In this document: positions 41,047 through 51,382 of the stretch, in pieces | How the letters are laid out: each line of letters begins with the position of its first letter | Numbering within the stretch: the stretch's first letter is position 1 | Program-made: the position numbers and the translations under genes | Assembly: GCF_026262505.1 (NCBI RefSeq) | Contig: NC_067203.1 | Location: 682,001 to 746,000 of the forward strand | DNA: 64,000 nt | Direction of reading: 5' to 3' | Source: Trichomonas vaginalis G3 | Taxonomy: Eukaryota > Parabasalia > Trichomonadida > Trichomonadidae | Notes under the pieces: model-generated | Database searches by the model: none | The model's input: the letters and a program-made list of their open reading frames with translations, nothing else | What the model was told of the DNA's origin: nothing

Positions 41047-41757
41047 ATGAGAGTGAAGTACATGACAGCAATGACAAAAGGAACTAATATCAAACCTAAT
41101 GAAATCACTCACGAGGACATAGAGCTTAACAAGTACTTTGTGGAGTATCTTATAAATGAAGAGTATGTAAGACCTTACTTCATGTTTGACAGCATGAATG
41201 AGGATGTTATTTCATGGTTAAAGAATATAAGCAATGTTTTCGGTAAGTACGTCATAGATGACAAAGGTCTTGTTGTATTTTATGAGACAGCAATACGAAC
41301 ACAGGAACTAATGGATATTATGCACTCAACAGCAAAGAAAGGATTTAGTACTATTGGCATGAATGAACATTGCAGGAATGACATATACAACATATGCTCA
41401 CGAAAGCCTTACACAAAAGCAATACAAATGATAGAACATAAGTGTCTAAGGTCAGCAAATGAAATCATTACTGTCAGTGGTTATGAAAGAACTGTTAGCA
41501 AAGATGAGTGGAAACAGCTATTCATATTAAGGAAGGACGTTGCTGAACTAGTTAAACCTGTTGCACAAACATTGTTTCAGATAAGACCAGCAATGACTAA
41601 GAACCCTTTGACCTTAGTCAATGAGACCATAGAGGTTGAAGATAATGACATGAAAGAACTAGGAATGAATGAGAGAAGTTGTGAAGGATGTTTGAGTCAA
41701 AACACATGGTTCTTCAGAGCTGTTAAGAAACTTAGTAAAGAACGACAGAAATATTGA
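41047..41757 (+). CDS. 236-residue protein divergent from the HNH gene
   Basis: The frame is whole from the ATG at 41047. It is mostly helical with a central C-R-N-D-I-Y-N-I-C segment and a C-terminal C-E-G-C-L-S-Q-N-T-W-F-F; no domain is recognised. It is divergent from the HNH gene, with only about 100 bases between the acidic frame start and this start, so they may share control. Tandem 25-mers that also occur in the Polintons lie just beyond the HNH gene. This suggests the pair belongs to a mobile unit, but no end repeats are seen. Confidence 0.5.
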   Translation: MRVKYMTAMTKGTNIKPNEITHEDIELNKYFVEYLINEEYVRPYFMFDSMNEDVISWLKNISNVFGKYVIDDKGLVVFYETAIRTQELMDIMHSTAKKGFSTIGMNEHCRNDIYNICSRKPYTKAIQMIEHKCLRSANEIITVSGYERTVSKDEWKQLFILRKDVAELVKPVAQTLFQIRPAMTKNPLTLVNETIEVEDNDMKELGMNERSCEGCLSQNTWFFRAVKKLSKERQKY

Positions 41758-42053
41758 AAAAACCAGAATTTTCGAAAAAGTGACACCAACTATTAAAGTT
41801 ATTTTATTACTAGATTTATTTACAAATTATAAGATAATATCATTAACCGAATATATTTTTAATATAAATAAAAAACTTTTTTTTATACAAAAAATTACAA
41901 TCAATCGATAAATATTATAAAACATTTATTCCAAAAAGATTAAGTAATAGGTGGGATCCTGCATAAAATATAATTTTATGTCATAAAGTTTACAAATTTT
42001 AGATGGACCACAGTGAGAATGTGAGTGGTTAATTTAAAGGTGGTCTGATAAAG
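41758..42053. other. AT-rich intergenic DNA
   Basis: No gene or repeat noticed, only AT-rich sequence after the 236-residue gene. Confidence 0.4.
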
Positions 42054-42412
42054 ATATCGAAGCTTACTCAACAAAGCATGAAGCAGTTTCTAATACACAA
42101 TCTTACTAGTTGTGTTTCGGTCGCCAGCGCTCTCATAGGGGTGCTGATTTCAAAAACCACTACTTCAAATTATTCAACAATACTCAATGCAGCATGAAGC
42201 AGCTACTACTGCTGTATCTTACTGGTAGTGTTTTGGTCGTTGGCTCTTGCACAGTCTCTCAGATTTTCAATTTTTTTTTCAACACTATCTTGTTTCGCTC
42301 TCAGAAAGCTATCCTACAAAGACATCGAAGCTTACTCAACACAGCATGAAGCAGTTTCTAATACACAATCTTACTAGTTGTGTTTCGGTCGCCAGCGCTC
42401 TCATAGGGGTGC
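42054..42412. repeat. triplicated ~90-bp repeat
   Basis: Two nearly identical copies (42054-42143 and 42320-42412) share CATGAAGCAGTTTCTAATAC and GTTTCGGTCGCCAGCGCTC. A diverged middle copy lies at about 42180-42250. The block lies just outside element B and could be a remnant of an older insertion or of its terminal region. Confidence 0.8.
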
Positions 42413-42526
42413 ACCGAAATTCAATTGTTAATGATATCAATTCACAAATTGGAATCGAAGATCAGTATGAAATTTAAAATATAAATAAATTTTAATTATA
42501 TTATTTTTAATTTTTTTAAATAAATA

Positions 42527-42866
42527 TACATATATAAATACATGCATATATACATATATAAATATATACATATATAAATATATACATATATAAATATATA
42601 CATATATAAATATATACATATATAAATATATACATATATAAATATATACATATATAAATATATACATATATAAATATATACATATATAAATATATACATA
42701 TATAAATATATACATATATAAATATATACATATATAAATATATACATATATAAATATATACATATATAAATATATACATATATAAATATATACATATATA
42801 AATATATACATATATAAATATATACATATATAAATATATACATATATAAAAAAAAAAAAAAAAAAG
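42527..42866. repeat. 16-bp AT minisatellite and poly-A
   Basis: About twenty copies of ACATATATAAATATAT follow each other with almost no variation and end in a run of about 18 A. The regularity suggests recent slippage. It directly borders element B. Confidence 0.95.
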
Positions 42867-42871
42867 GTATT

Positions 42872-42904
42872 GGGGCTTCCAGGCACTTCGTGCCCTCTAG
42901 CCCC
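42872..42904. repeat. nested stem-loop at the left edge of element B
   Basis: An outer GGGGCT/AGCCCC pair encloses GGCACTTCGTGCC. It stands between the poly-A tract and the first gene, and could be part of the element end or of the 5' leader. Confidence 0.6.
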
Positions 42905-42945
42905 GAAGATGTTTAGTATAAAGCCGCTTTTTAACTTCACTTAAA

Positions 42946-44901
42946 ATGCCACGTAAGATACGTAAGAGGAAGAGAGCATTGAAACATCCAATAGTAAGAC
43001 TGACACCACAACAACAGTTGCAACAACAAATGCTGAATGACCCCACTATGTTGCAACAAATGTCAAGCAATCCTATGCTTTTAAACCGAGTCATTGGTGC
43101 ACAGAGTGGAGGTTTAAGAGCGGCACTTTTAGCGAAAATGGCAGGCTATGGTGGAGCTGCAGACGGAACAGCCTATAACCCTCAAAGTCAAATGAATTTG
43201 AGTTCACTCAAAAATCAAATAACAGATGTCAAAAAGTCAAACATAGACATACAGAAGCAAATAAGTGAAAACGAAAAGAAACTAGAATATGACAGACACA
43301 CAAAGAAACTCAATGAGTTAAACGTAGAGAAAAAGAAGAAAGAAGAACAACTGAAAGAACTAAGTACAGAGGAATATGCGAAAAAAGTGTCAGAAAAAGC
43401 AACAGAAGTAGCAAAAATGGAACAAGATGTCATAAATTTGAAAAACCATACTACTCAATATAAAATACTGAAAGATGAAGAGATAAAACAAAAAGCCCTG
43501 AAGACATATATGGATAGCGATGAGTATAAAAAAGAAGTTGAAGCAAATGTAAAGGCAGAAAAACTTTTACAGTTGCAAAACCAAACCGTACAGTATGAAA
43601 ACTTAGCACAAGAAAGTAAAAATAACGACGCGGCTATGCAAAAGGCAATGAAAAGCGCAGAATATATAAAAGCTAACAATGACTGGTTAGATGCCCAAGC
43701 CAACGCCAAAGCAGCCCAACTCATAGGGTCGATAAGGACAAAAATACAAGCGGATGAAGACAGTTCAAATGAAGCTTTAACAAATGCTGACTTTAAGAAC
43801 GCCTTCGAAGCTCTTCATAGTAAGGTGAAACAAGTGAACGACTTCTCATCTGGAAAGAAACTGAAGTCTGAAGGTTTCGACAAAGAGTTAAGAGAAGTAG
43901 CACAAAATATGACGAAAATAACAGATGCAGCAACGAGACAGGCAGTTCAAAGTGCCTATGACGCCGTTAGAGCAACTGTTGTGAAAAGTCAAGAAAAAGA
44001 GTTACAACAGACCAAAACAGACCTAGTAAATGCTTTCTTAAGAACGAAAAGTCAGATAGGACATTACGCTGCAGATGGAACATATGTGCCAGCTGGTGGA
44101 ACTTATATACCACCAAACCCTCCAAGAGAAGCACCTGCACCAGGACTACCTAAAACATTTACATCGTCACATGGACACAGACACAGGCATGCACCAAAAC
44201 CAACACAACAACCAACACAACAACCAACACAACAACCAACACAACAACCAGCACAACAACCACCTCCACAACCAACACAACAACCAACAGTTCAAAACCC
44301 TGCACAACAACCACCTCCACAACCAGCACAACAACAACAACAACCACAAACAGAGCAAGGACATAAAAGAAGTAGAGAACAAGGAAACCAAGAATTCTTA
44401 AAAATGCTTAAGGAAGAGTATGGTTACCCAGATACTCTTGACTTTAGTGACAGATATAAAGAAGCTATTGGAAAGTTCAAGGAAGGAAATACTGACCCGA
44501 ACCTATTTAGCTTTATGACTCAGCACCAAATCGAATATAATCTCAAACCTGGAAAATACAAGCTCGCAAAGGGATATGATTTAATAGCATATCATCCAAA
44601 TGACATGGATGAATTTACTCCGAGATATTTGATGTCAGAGCTAAATGACGATTCAACTATCTTCATGAAACGCGTAAAAAATAGAGACGGAACGAAAGAA
44701 CAAAGGCTTATGAATGCGGATGACTTAAATAGGGAATTTGTTAAAAACCGTCTTGGAATATATGAAATGCCAGCAGATGAGGTACAAGAAACTCCACAGG
44801 AAGAAATAGTTCAGATACAACCAGACATGGAAGAAATAGTTCAGCAACAACAGCTAGAAGAGCCTGAAGGAAACGAACAAGTCACTCCTTTTGGAAACTA
44901 A
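42946..44901 (+). CDS. 651-residue coiled-coil, Pro/Gln-rich structural-type protein
   Basis: A whole-looking frame. The N-terminus is very basic (M-P-R-K-I-R-K-R-K-R). Residues 75-350 form long coiled coils rich in Lys, Glu and Gln. Residues 400-470 are a low-complexity stretch of Q-P-T-Q-Q-P repeats. The remainder is globular, with a Gln/Glu-rich acidic end. A basic start plus coiled coil suggests a DNA-binding virion or core protein of the element, but no family is recognised. It is the first gene at the left edge and is read towards the capsid gene. Confidence 0.65.
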   Translation: MPRKIRKRKRALKHPIVRLTPQQQLQQQMLNDPTMLQQMSSNPMLLNRVIGAQSGGLRAALLAKMAGYGGAADGTAYNPQSQMNLSSLKNQITDVKKSNIDIQKQISENEKKLEYDRHTKKLNELNVEKKKKEEQLKELSTEEYAKKVSEKATEVAKMEQDVINLKNHTTQYKILKDEEIKQKALKTYMDSDEYKKEVEANVKAEKLLQLQNQTVQYENLAQESKNNDAAMQKAMKSAEYIKANNDWLDAQANAKAAQLIGSIRTKIQADEDSSNEALTNADFKNAFEALHSKVKQVNDFSSGKKLKSEGFDKELREVAQNMTKITDAATRQAVQSAYDAVRATVVKSQEKELQQTKTDLVNAFLRTKSQIGHYAADGTYVPAGGTYIPPNPPREAPAPGLPKTFTSSHGHRHRHAPKPTQQPTQQPTQQPTQQPAQQPPPQPTQQPTVQNPAQQPPPQPAQQQQQPQTEQGHKRSREQGNQEFLKMLKEEYGYPDTLDFSDRYKEAIGKFKEGNTDPNLFSFMTQHQIEYNLKPGKYKLAKGYDLIAYHPNDMDEFTPRYLMSELNDDSTIFMKRVKNRDGTKEQRLMNADDLNREFVKNRLGIYEMPADEVQETPQEEIVQIQPDMEEIVQQQQLEEPEGNEQVTPFGN

Positions 44902-46290
44902 CTTCACAGAACTAGATGAAGATTTGGAACAGCCGAAAAATCTTGACCTCAACAAGTTAGCGGAGAATATGAATATTTCAAGAGTCTAAAAAAAATTCGG
45001 CTGACATAGTAGAAGAATATCGAAAAATGTTTGCGACATACAAAAGACTCCAACACCAGATGAAAATATTCAGCATAGAATGGAAGCACTGAAAGAAAAT
45101 GTACACAAAACTACAACAACCCTTTTTACTTACGAGCATTTAACGTTCAATCTTTGGATGAACTCGGTGAAGATAAAAGGTTAAATTTCAAGAAAACATA
45201 TAGAATGAACATTGTTTAAAGTTCATTCAGAACCTAGCCAAGATGGAAACAAACCTACTTTTGTTTCTGCAGACGATGGAACTACAATGAGATGGGTCAT
45301 AAAGCTAACCCGGATAGGTGGTCATAAACTTACAACACATTCCAAAAGTTGTAGACGCAATGGAAGTCAATGGTGAACCAGATATAGCTGGTATTTTAAG
45401 CGCGGCTTTAATGCCATTGAAAGATATGAAACATGCAGAATATTTTGGACCAGTATGAAATGAACATGGCTGATGGAAACATAACACCTGACGTTCTAGA
45501 AACATTTATCTCAAAGAACTACACAGAACCATAGAGATGGTATATTTGGTGAAGAGTTTAGAAAGAGAGTTAGGGAGAGAGAAGGAAGAGAACCTATTGT
45601 ACATGACCTTGCAAACGAAAGTTTGCAAAATGTCATAAAAACTTACTTTGCAGACAATGAACTGAGAAGGGATGAATATTAGAAAACTCAAATGGACAGT
45701 ACCAAATGAAATGTTAGTATTTGAAAAACATGTTCCTTGACAAAATAAAACCAACTACAGAAATAAACGACGCAAGACTGAAAGATTGGGTAAAAGCTTT
45801 CCCATTCACAAAAGATATTGTGGTAACATGGAAAGAAAACCAGAATGGCTACAAAAACATATATTTGGAAACGAGCTTATTCCATATGGACAGGCACTGT
45901 TTGAAGAGCTTGAACCGGAAACTCAGGACAGAGTCATGCAAACAATAGCGACGACTCAAATACAAACTATGACAAACTCTTTCTAGATATAGGTTACCTG
46001 AGATGGGCGACCAGAGCCAAAAGGCAAAAAGGCATGGGAATTTGCAACATACTAGATGAACATGAGGCAAAGATGCAACAACTTGAAGCAGAGGGCAAGT
46101 TACCAAAGCGACACCAAAGAAGAAGAGTAGAACAAAGTGAAAGTAGTGAAGAAGTAACTTCATCTAGTGAAAGTAGTGGCAATGAAGGAAAAAGAAGAGT
46201 TAAAAACTCAGTCAGGAAGAAAGTAAAGCTTGGTCCACGTGGGTTCTATTATGACACATAAACCCAACTATTCTATATTTTTACCCATAT
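44902..46290 (+). pseudogene. degraded coding region between structural and capsid genes
   Basis: Codon-like composition continues on the plus strand but no long frame survives; several breaks are evident. The best preserved piece, near 46034-46261, is a basic, Ser-rich C-terminus (K-R-H-Q-R-R-R and S-S-E-S-S). The original protein is not recognised. Confidence 0.5.
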
Positions 46291-47896
46291 GAAATGTACG
46301 CCGCTCAGAATATAACGCCAAACAGTTTTTGGATGCTATGAATGGAAATGTTTCGAATGGTATAACGAATGCGACAATGCCATTAGAAGGTCAGAAATAG
46401 TTCTGGAACTTACGAATATACAACTGCTGTTTCTTATGGAAACGTAGGTGAGTTTGGAGAAGGTTCTTCAACAACAGTAGATATTGCTTGCGACAGGTTT
46501 CATTATTTCTATTGACAACTCTTTCTTATACGTGGAACAAGACATTGAAATAAAACCTTCTGCAAGTTGTCTGACAAGAAAGGTTGCAATGGAATTTTCT
46601 ATGTCGGATACCAATATGCTCCAGAAGTTTTCATGGGATATAAGATATATTCTAACTCTGACTTAGTTCAAACAGTAACATGGGCAAACTATGAATGGTT
46701 CGCTTTGAGAAACTCAGTACAACCACAAGCTAGAGAACAAACAGACCAGTATGCAACTATTGAGAAAATAAGAAGACTTGACCCTAACGTTCCAGGAGTT
46801 TATGTTGACCTTTCTGGACAAACTGCAGCAGCAGTAACCAAAGTAAAACTGAAACTTAGAGTTCCTTTGTCATCTTTCCTCATCTTCAGGTTTTTAAGAT
46901 ACTTGCCAAACTGGGCAGGAAAAATTTCTATCGAACTTACTCCAAGCAAAAATAACTTAGTCATTGCACCAACACAAGACCCATTCACTCTTTACTGTAG
47001 CTGGAACTGGTGGAGCCAAGTTCTGTGACTTTTGCAAAGACAAAGTTGACTTAGACTTTGGTTTCTCAAACTTCAACACTGAAGTAAACTATTATTTCAA
47101 TGCTGCTGGAACTGCTTGGGACCCAGTTAAGTTCACATGCGAAAAGTTTGAATGCAAGAGAATAGAAAGCAGACTTGCAGTCTATATGTTGGACCCAGAT
47201 AGTTCAAATGCTTTAGCTGCCAAATATATTGCAGTTCCACTTATGTTCCCTATACACCAAATATCTGTCAAAGACTTTGCAGGTGAAGTTGGAAACCAAA
47301 GTGCTGACCCAGGTGCAAGAACAGATATTGCTTTAACAACTGCAATGAAACATGCAGATACTATGTTTGTACTGTTCAGACGAACTATAAATGACTATTC
47401 TTGTTTCTACAACCCTGGTATTAAATATCATATAAACATAGATGGCAAATACTATCCAAGAGAAGAATATTCTACAGTTGAGGATATGAGGTCATACAAC
47501 TTGACATTAGATGCTATGAACTTTAACAACAACTTCACAACAACCATTAACCCTGAAATGCAAAGTTCTATTATGCCATATGTGAAAGTATGGACTCATA
47601 CAGGAGGTCAAAACACTCAATATACAAATGGAGACCGTTCAAACTTTTGGCTTGGCATTCCATTTGCTGACTCAGAAGACTTTATGGGTGGTATTTCAAC
47701 TGTTGGTACAGTTCAAATACAATATACTGGTGACAGAGACGGTCCAGATGAATTGAAAGCAAAGAAGTTTACAAAACCAATAGCACTTTTCACGGAAGAT
47801 GCTCTTTTGAAGATTCGTTCGATGAAACCTGCTGGGGCTCCTCAGATTGGTATAACGACAGCTTCCATCGAGCAGATTTTGGCAGCAGGTCAGTAA
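46291..47896 (+). pseudogene. major capsid protein (double jelly-roll type), broken
   Basis: The region encodes a strand-rich protein with patterns known from Polinton major capsid proteins. These include an early W-F-A-L-R, the block L-P-N-W-A-G-K-I-S-I-E-L-T-P with N-N-L-V-I-A-P, and a later A-V-P-L-M-F-P-I-H-Q-I. The C-terminal part contains D-A-M-N-F-N-N-N-F and D-A-L-L-K-I-R-S-M-K-P. Total length fits a capsid protein of roughly 500 residues. The position between a structural-type gene and the minor capsid candidate agrees. The copy is broken, with about two or three breaks. Confidence 0.7.
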
Positions 47897-48209
47897 GTTG
47901 TTCTTGAACTGACTTCTCTCCGTCAAATATTGACAGTACGCCAGTTTTGATATAATATTGTATTAAAAACTTACCTTTAGAAATATCGGTCAGTTTTGTT
48001 GTTATATTTTTGTCAACGTCAAGAACTTTCACCATCTCGGTTATACCAACTTTCTTTGCTTTATGAAAATATTTTGGTTCAGCAAAGACTGCTATTCTAT
48101 AACATTTTCCATTGTTTGTGTAAAGAACTATTCTATCAATGAACTTGTATTGTTTGTGTGTGTAAACTTTGTTTTGCTTCAATTCGAAGAGATACTCAAA
48201 TACGTCCAT
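47790..48209 (-). CDS. 139-residue protein of unknown function, antisense to the capsid end
   Basis: A whole frame convergent with the capsid gene, overlapping its last 107 bases. The product is rich in Lys and aromatic residues, with strand-helix alternation, and ends in a Ser/Glu-rich tail (S-S-N-E-S-S-K-E-H). No motif is recognised. Overlap with a conserved gene end argues for either tight packing or chance; the length beyond the overlap supports a real gene. Confidence 0.5.
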   Translation of the reverse strand: MDVFEYLFELKQNKVYTHKQYKFIDRIVLYTNNGKCYRIAVFAEPKYFHKAKKVGITEMVKVLDVDKNITTKLTDISKGKFLIQYYIKTGVLSIFDGEKSVQEQLTDLLPKSARWKLSLYQSEEPQQVSSNESSKEHLP

Positions 48210-48227
48210 CTTTTTATTCTAAGTAAA

Positions 48228-48614
48228 ATGTCATTTCCGAAAAATAGAAGCGTAAGTGTTTCAAAAGGTTTAATGGCGATGGCAGATGTGAAGTTAAATT
48301 CACCAACTCAAACAAACAGTCAAAGTGTTGTTGTCAATGTCAAAGAAAGAGATGTTGAAGTGGGGAAACCATACGAAGACGAAGATGGTATAACAATAGT
48401 TCCTGTAAAAGAACAACCAACATACCCTGAAGTTAGCAGAGACTTAAGTTCTGTTGCAGATATTCGAAACGACTACCAACAACTTAAAGACAAACTTAAA
48501 ACTCAGGAGAAGATTTGTCAAGCTTTAGGTCTAATGTTAAACTTGGTCGAACACAACCCTGTAAAAGTGAACTCATATGTCATCGCACCTCATGAAATTT
48601 TGAAAAACTATTGA
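48228..48614 (+). CDS. 128-residue element B protein, unknown
   Basis: I chose the ATG at 48228 (M-S-F-P-K-N-R-S), which follows a TTTTTATTCTAAGTAAA run like other element gene starts; an upstream extension would overlap the antisense gene. The N-terminus is basic and Ser-rich, the middle holds V-K-E-R-D-V-E-V-G-K-P and a likely short coiled coil follows (Y-Q-Q-L-K-D-K-L-K). It overlaps the next small gene by a few bases, suggesting cotranscription. Function is not known. Confidence 0.55.
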   Translation: MSFPKNRSVSVSKGLMAMADVKLNSPTQTNSQSVVVNVKERDVEVGKPYEDEDGITIVPVKEQPTYPEVSRDLSSVADIRNDYQQLKDKLKTQEKICQALGLMLNLVEHNPVKVNSYVIAPHEILKNY

Positions 48615-48808
48615 AACTTTTGACAGAGGCAGACGATATAAACATCAAAGAAATAGAACCCGACATTGCTTGCTGTGGTGTTTCATACAATGTCATTGAC
48701 AAGATATACGTTATGAAAGGAGGTGAAACGTTGAACTTAAAATATAGTTTCCCAGACGTCATAAAAATATTTGACGACCACAACATTTCATTAAAATTTA
48801 CTTGCTAA
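48611..48808 (+). CDS. small Cys-Cys-Gly protein, counterpart of 14-310
   Basis: A 65-residue frame with I-A-C-C-G followed by K-G-G-E-T-L-N-L-K-Y and D-H-N-I-S-L-K-F. The same motifs are found in the element A protein at 14-310. It begins close to the stop of the preceding gene without a clear ATG, so its real start is uncertain. It lies directly upstream of the minor capsid candidate. Confidence 0.55.
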   Translation: MKLLTEADDINIKEIEPDIACCGVSYNVIDKIYVMKGGETLNLKYSFPDVIKIFDDHNISLKFTC

Positions 48809-48813
48809 AGTAA

Positions 48814-49641
48814 ATGGCAGAAGACATAGTGGTTTATACTATTACGACTAAAAACCCTGAGTCATATAATTCTATAACAACAAACTTACAAAGTCCTCAA
48901 GGACGATATTGTAAACTGACCTTAAACACGATGACGACTAAAGCCTGTTTTGCTCTTTTGACACCAGAAGATTTTATTGTTGTGAATGGTAAAAAATACT
49001 CCTTTGAAGATACTTACTCAGATATACCACCAACAGGTTTTGTTGACTTATTTAATACTTTAAGGACGGATGTAACATGTGCTGCAACTAGAGCAGGTTT
49101 CATTATGTTTGGATGTCCGACTGAGTTTACTATAAACGATATGAGCTATAATACAAAACTTATATCTGGTTTTTACTACCAACAGTTTCCTATAACAGGA
49201 AAAGGTGTCATACAAGGTTTGTCTGTTCCATTGACTTTAAGTACACCTATTTTATATATTGTTTCAAACTTAGGTTCAAAGTGCTATTCGAATGTCGACA
49301 GAAACTACTATGACCAAAAGATACTCATGCGTATAAACAACACTTTCTCTGCTGGTTTGCCTATTGTTCATTCGAATGCAGAGTTTTCAGCTTTAGTAAA
49401 CTCAAACACTTTAGCAAACATAAACTTAACCTTAGTTGACGCAAACTTTGTTCCTGTAAAACTTTTATGTCCTATGTATTTGTCAATGACGGCAGAAAGT
49501 TTCGAATTGGAAGATGCAACTGGTGAAAGTATTGTACTACAAGAACAACTTCAACAACAAATAGCTCAAGAACAACAAATGCAACAAATGGAACAAATGC
49601 AACAACAAATAGCTCAAGAACAACAAATAGCTCAAGAATAA
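48814..49641 (+). CDS. minor capsid (penton-like) protein candidate
   Basis: A 275-residue protein, strand-rich over residues 1-235. Patterns include L-T-P-E-D-F-I-V near residue 50, and N-I-N-L-T-L-V-D followed by L-L-C-P-M-Y-L-S-M near residue 215; these align by eye with the element A region at 806-1515. The C-terminal 40 residues are an almost pure Gln/Glu repeat (Q-Q-Q-I-A-Q-E-Q), probably a coiled or sticky tail. Position right after the capsid region fits a vertex protein. The frame is whole. Confidence 0.55.
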   Translation: MAEDIVVYTITTKNPESYNSITTNLQSPQGRYCKLTLNTMTTKACFALLTPEDFIVVNGKKYSFEDTYSDIPPTGFVDLFNTLRTDVTCAATRAGFIMFGCPTEFTINDMSYNTKLISGFYYQQFPITGKGVIQGLSVPLTLSTPILYIVSNLGSKCYSNVDRNYYDQKILMRINNTFSAGLPIVHSNAEFSALVNSNTLANINLTLVDANFVPVKLLCPMYLSMTAESFELEDATGESIVLQEQLQQQIAQEQQMQQMEQMQQQIAQEQQIAQE

Positions 49642-49673
49642 AAAAAATATTTTTTTTATTTTTATATAAAAAA
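49642..49673 (+). promoter_or_regulatory. AT-rich promoter-like motif before the helicase
   Basis: AAATATTTTTTTTATTTTTA ends 12 bases before the ATG. The same pattern stands before at least six other element B genes. Confidence 0.5.
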
Positions 49674-50909
49674 ATGTACAGAATAGACGTTTCAGATTTT
49701 TATGACTTCCAAGCGTTCAGAAATATGTGTCCATTTCGAGACTATAACAAAGCAGTCGAGAATTTGAAACGTTTAGTCATTTATGTCGACTCTGCCCCAG
49801 AATGTTATGTCATGAAAGAATGGGATGTAGTCTTTAACAAACCTAAAGCGACAATAGTTTCAGAACAAGAATGTAAACAGAAACTTAAGAAAATAAAAGT
49901 CGTACAAGTTGGTATGAAGATGTTAGATGCTTGGGATATCTTATTGTCAAAGTTAGAAGATTTTTCAGTTCGTGGTATAAAGTTCTATACACCTTCTCCA
50001 AACTTCTATTCTATCTTCACTGGATATAAATACGAACAAGTAGAATGGAAAGAAAATGTTATAGAAGCTTGGTTAGACCATGTCAAAGAAATTATATGCA
50101 ATGGAAACGAAAGAGTCTATGAGTATATCTTATGTTGGTTTGCAAACATCTTACAACATCCAAGTGCTAAAAATGAAACTGCTCTCATTGTAATTGGAAA
50201 ACAAGGAACAGGTAAGAACACTTTCTTTACAGATATCTTATGCAAACTGTTAGAGGGCTATTCGAACCCGAATATGACAAACTTAGAAAACATCTGCGGT
50301 AAATTTAACTCTTCAATAGAGAATATGAAACTTATAGTATGTAACGAACTTCAAAGTATAGATACAACAAAAGTTTTGAACTCGGATGCTTTGAAGAGTC
50401 TTATAACAGACAAAGTTGGAGTTGTTGAAAGAAAGTATAGAGACCAAAGAGTTTGTGAAAATGTTGCAAACTTCGTCATGGTTTCAAACAACGCCGTTCC
50501 GATGAAGTTAGAAAGTTCTGACAGAAGATATGTAGTTGTCAGAACGTCAGAAGCTCATATGCAAGATACAGAATATTTTGACGACTTAGCAGAAACTTTG
50601 ACACCTAACTTTTACAACCACTTGTTCTCATATTTCATGACATTAGATATTTCTAAGTTCAATCCAAGACAAATTCCACATACCGAAGAGAGACAAACAT
50701 TGTTAGAAGCAAACAAGAGTGTATATGAACTGTTCATAGATGAAACTGACTTTGAGTGTTTAGATGAAAGGTCATTGTACGATTCGTATAAACAGTATTG
50801 TCAAGAGTATGGTTATATGACAGCGTCTAAACGAACATTCTTGGCAAATGTCAAAAGTCTTTTAGATGTTCAGAATGGTGTATATACAAAGAAAAATTTT
50901 TCTGAGTAA
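49674..50909 (+). CDS. SF3 helicase (DUF5906-like) of element B
   Basis: A whole frame of 411 residues. The Walker A motif G-K-Q-G-T-G-K-N is at residues 175-182, Walker B is L-I-V-C-N-E-L, and the sensor is F-V-M-V-S-N-N followed by D-R-R-Y. A W-D-I-L-L block near residue 87 and Q-H-P-S-A-K-N-E-T-A before the Walker A are shared with the element A helicase. It would form a hexameric DNA helicase for element replication. A separate primase catalytic site is not apparent. A short C-terminal helical domain resembles D5-type helicase ends. Confidence 0.88.
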   Translation: MYRIDVSDFYDFQAFRNMCPFRDYNKAVENLKRLVIYVDSAPECYVMKEWDVVFNKPKATIVSEQECKQKLKKIKVVQVGMKMLDAWDILLSKLEDFSVRGIKFYTPSPNFYSIFTGYKYEQVEWKENVIEAWLDHVKEIICNGNERVYEYILCWFANILQHPSAKNETALIVIGKQGTGKNTFFTDILCKLLEGYSNPNMTNLENICGKFNSSIENMKLIVCNELQSIDTTKVLNSDALKSLITDKVGVVERKYRDQRVCENVANFVMVSNNAVPMKLESSDRRYVVVRTSEAHMQDTEYFDDLAETLTPNFYNHLFSYFMTLDISKFNPRQIPHTEERQTLLEANKSVYELFIDETDFECLDERSLYDSYKQYCQEYGYMTASKRTFLANVKSLLDVQNGVYTKKNFSE

Positions 50910-50946
50910 ATTTTAAAAAAAATATTTTTTTTATCCGATAGAAAAG

Positions 50947-51366
50947 ATGACGAAATTCATCTCAGTCAACAAGTACATGTCAGGACTTAAAGAAGAACTA
51001 GACCCATTCACATATTTGAATGTTTACTTCTACCATTTTGAAAAGTCTACATTTGACAAAGTTTGGAACATCGAACCAGTTAAGTTTGCTATTGTGACTA
51101 AAAATGGTGCGAAATTTGAAGACTTAGACATAGAAGGTTTGTTAACAGTCAAAGAAAGTTTTGACAGAAGGTTTTCAAACCTTAAAGAAGGCAAAGCATA
51201 CAAACTTGTTATACCTTATGAACCAAAGAAAGCAGACGACTATGAATATTATGAGTCTAAGATAGTTGAAGTTCAAGGTAAATTGGGTAAAAAGATTTTA
51301 GAGTCTAAGCCAGTGTTTGCTCCTAAAGAGGAAGAGAACATTGACATTGACCCAGAAATGTTCTAA
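50947..51366 (+). CDS. 139-residue protein with acidic tail, possible ssDNA-binding protein
   Basis: A whole frame 37 bases after the helicase, with its own AT-rich promoter-like motif. The body (residues 1-120) is mixed strand and helix with many Lys, compatible with an OB-fold. The C-terminus is an acidic tail ending in an aromatic residue (E-E-E-N-I-D-I-D-P-E-M-F). Acidic tails with a final Phe are typical of single-stranded DNA-binding proteins that contact helicase and polymerase. The assignment rests on tail and neighbour only. Confidence 0.45.
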   Translation: MTKFISVNKYMSGLKEELDPFTYLNVYFYHFEKSTFDKVWNIEPVKFAIVTKNGAKFEDLDIEGLLTVKESFDRRFSNLKEGKAYKLVIPYEPKKADDYEYYESKIVEVQGKLGKKILESKPVFAPKEEENIDIDPEMF

Positions 51367-51382
51367 AAATAAAATTTTATTT

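Noticed and set aside
42437-42940. Long Tyr/Ile-rich open frames in several phases.
   Set aside because: They are translations of the 16-bp AT minisatellite.
44159-44401. Val- and Leu-rich antisense frames and an Asn/Gln/His-rich frame.
   Set aside because: They are other phases of the CAACAA-rich part of the 651-residue gene.
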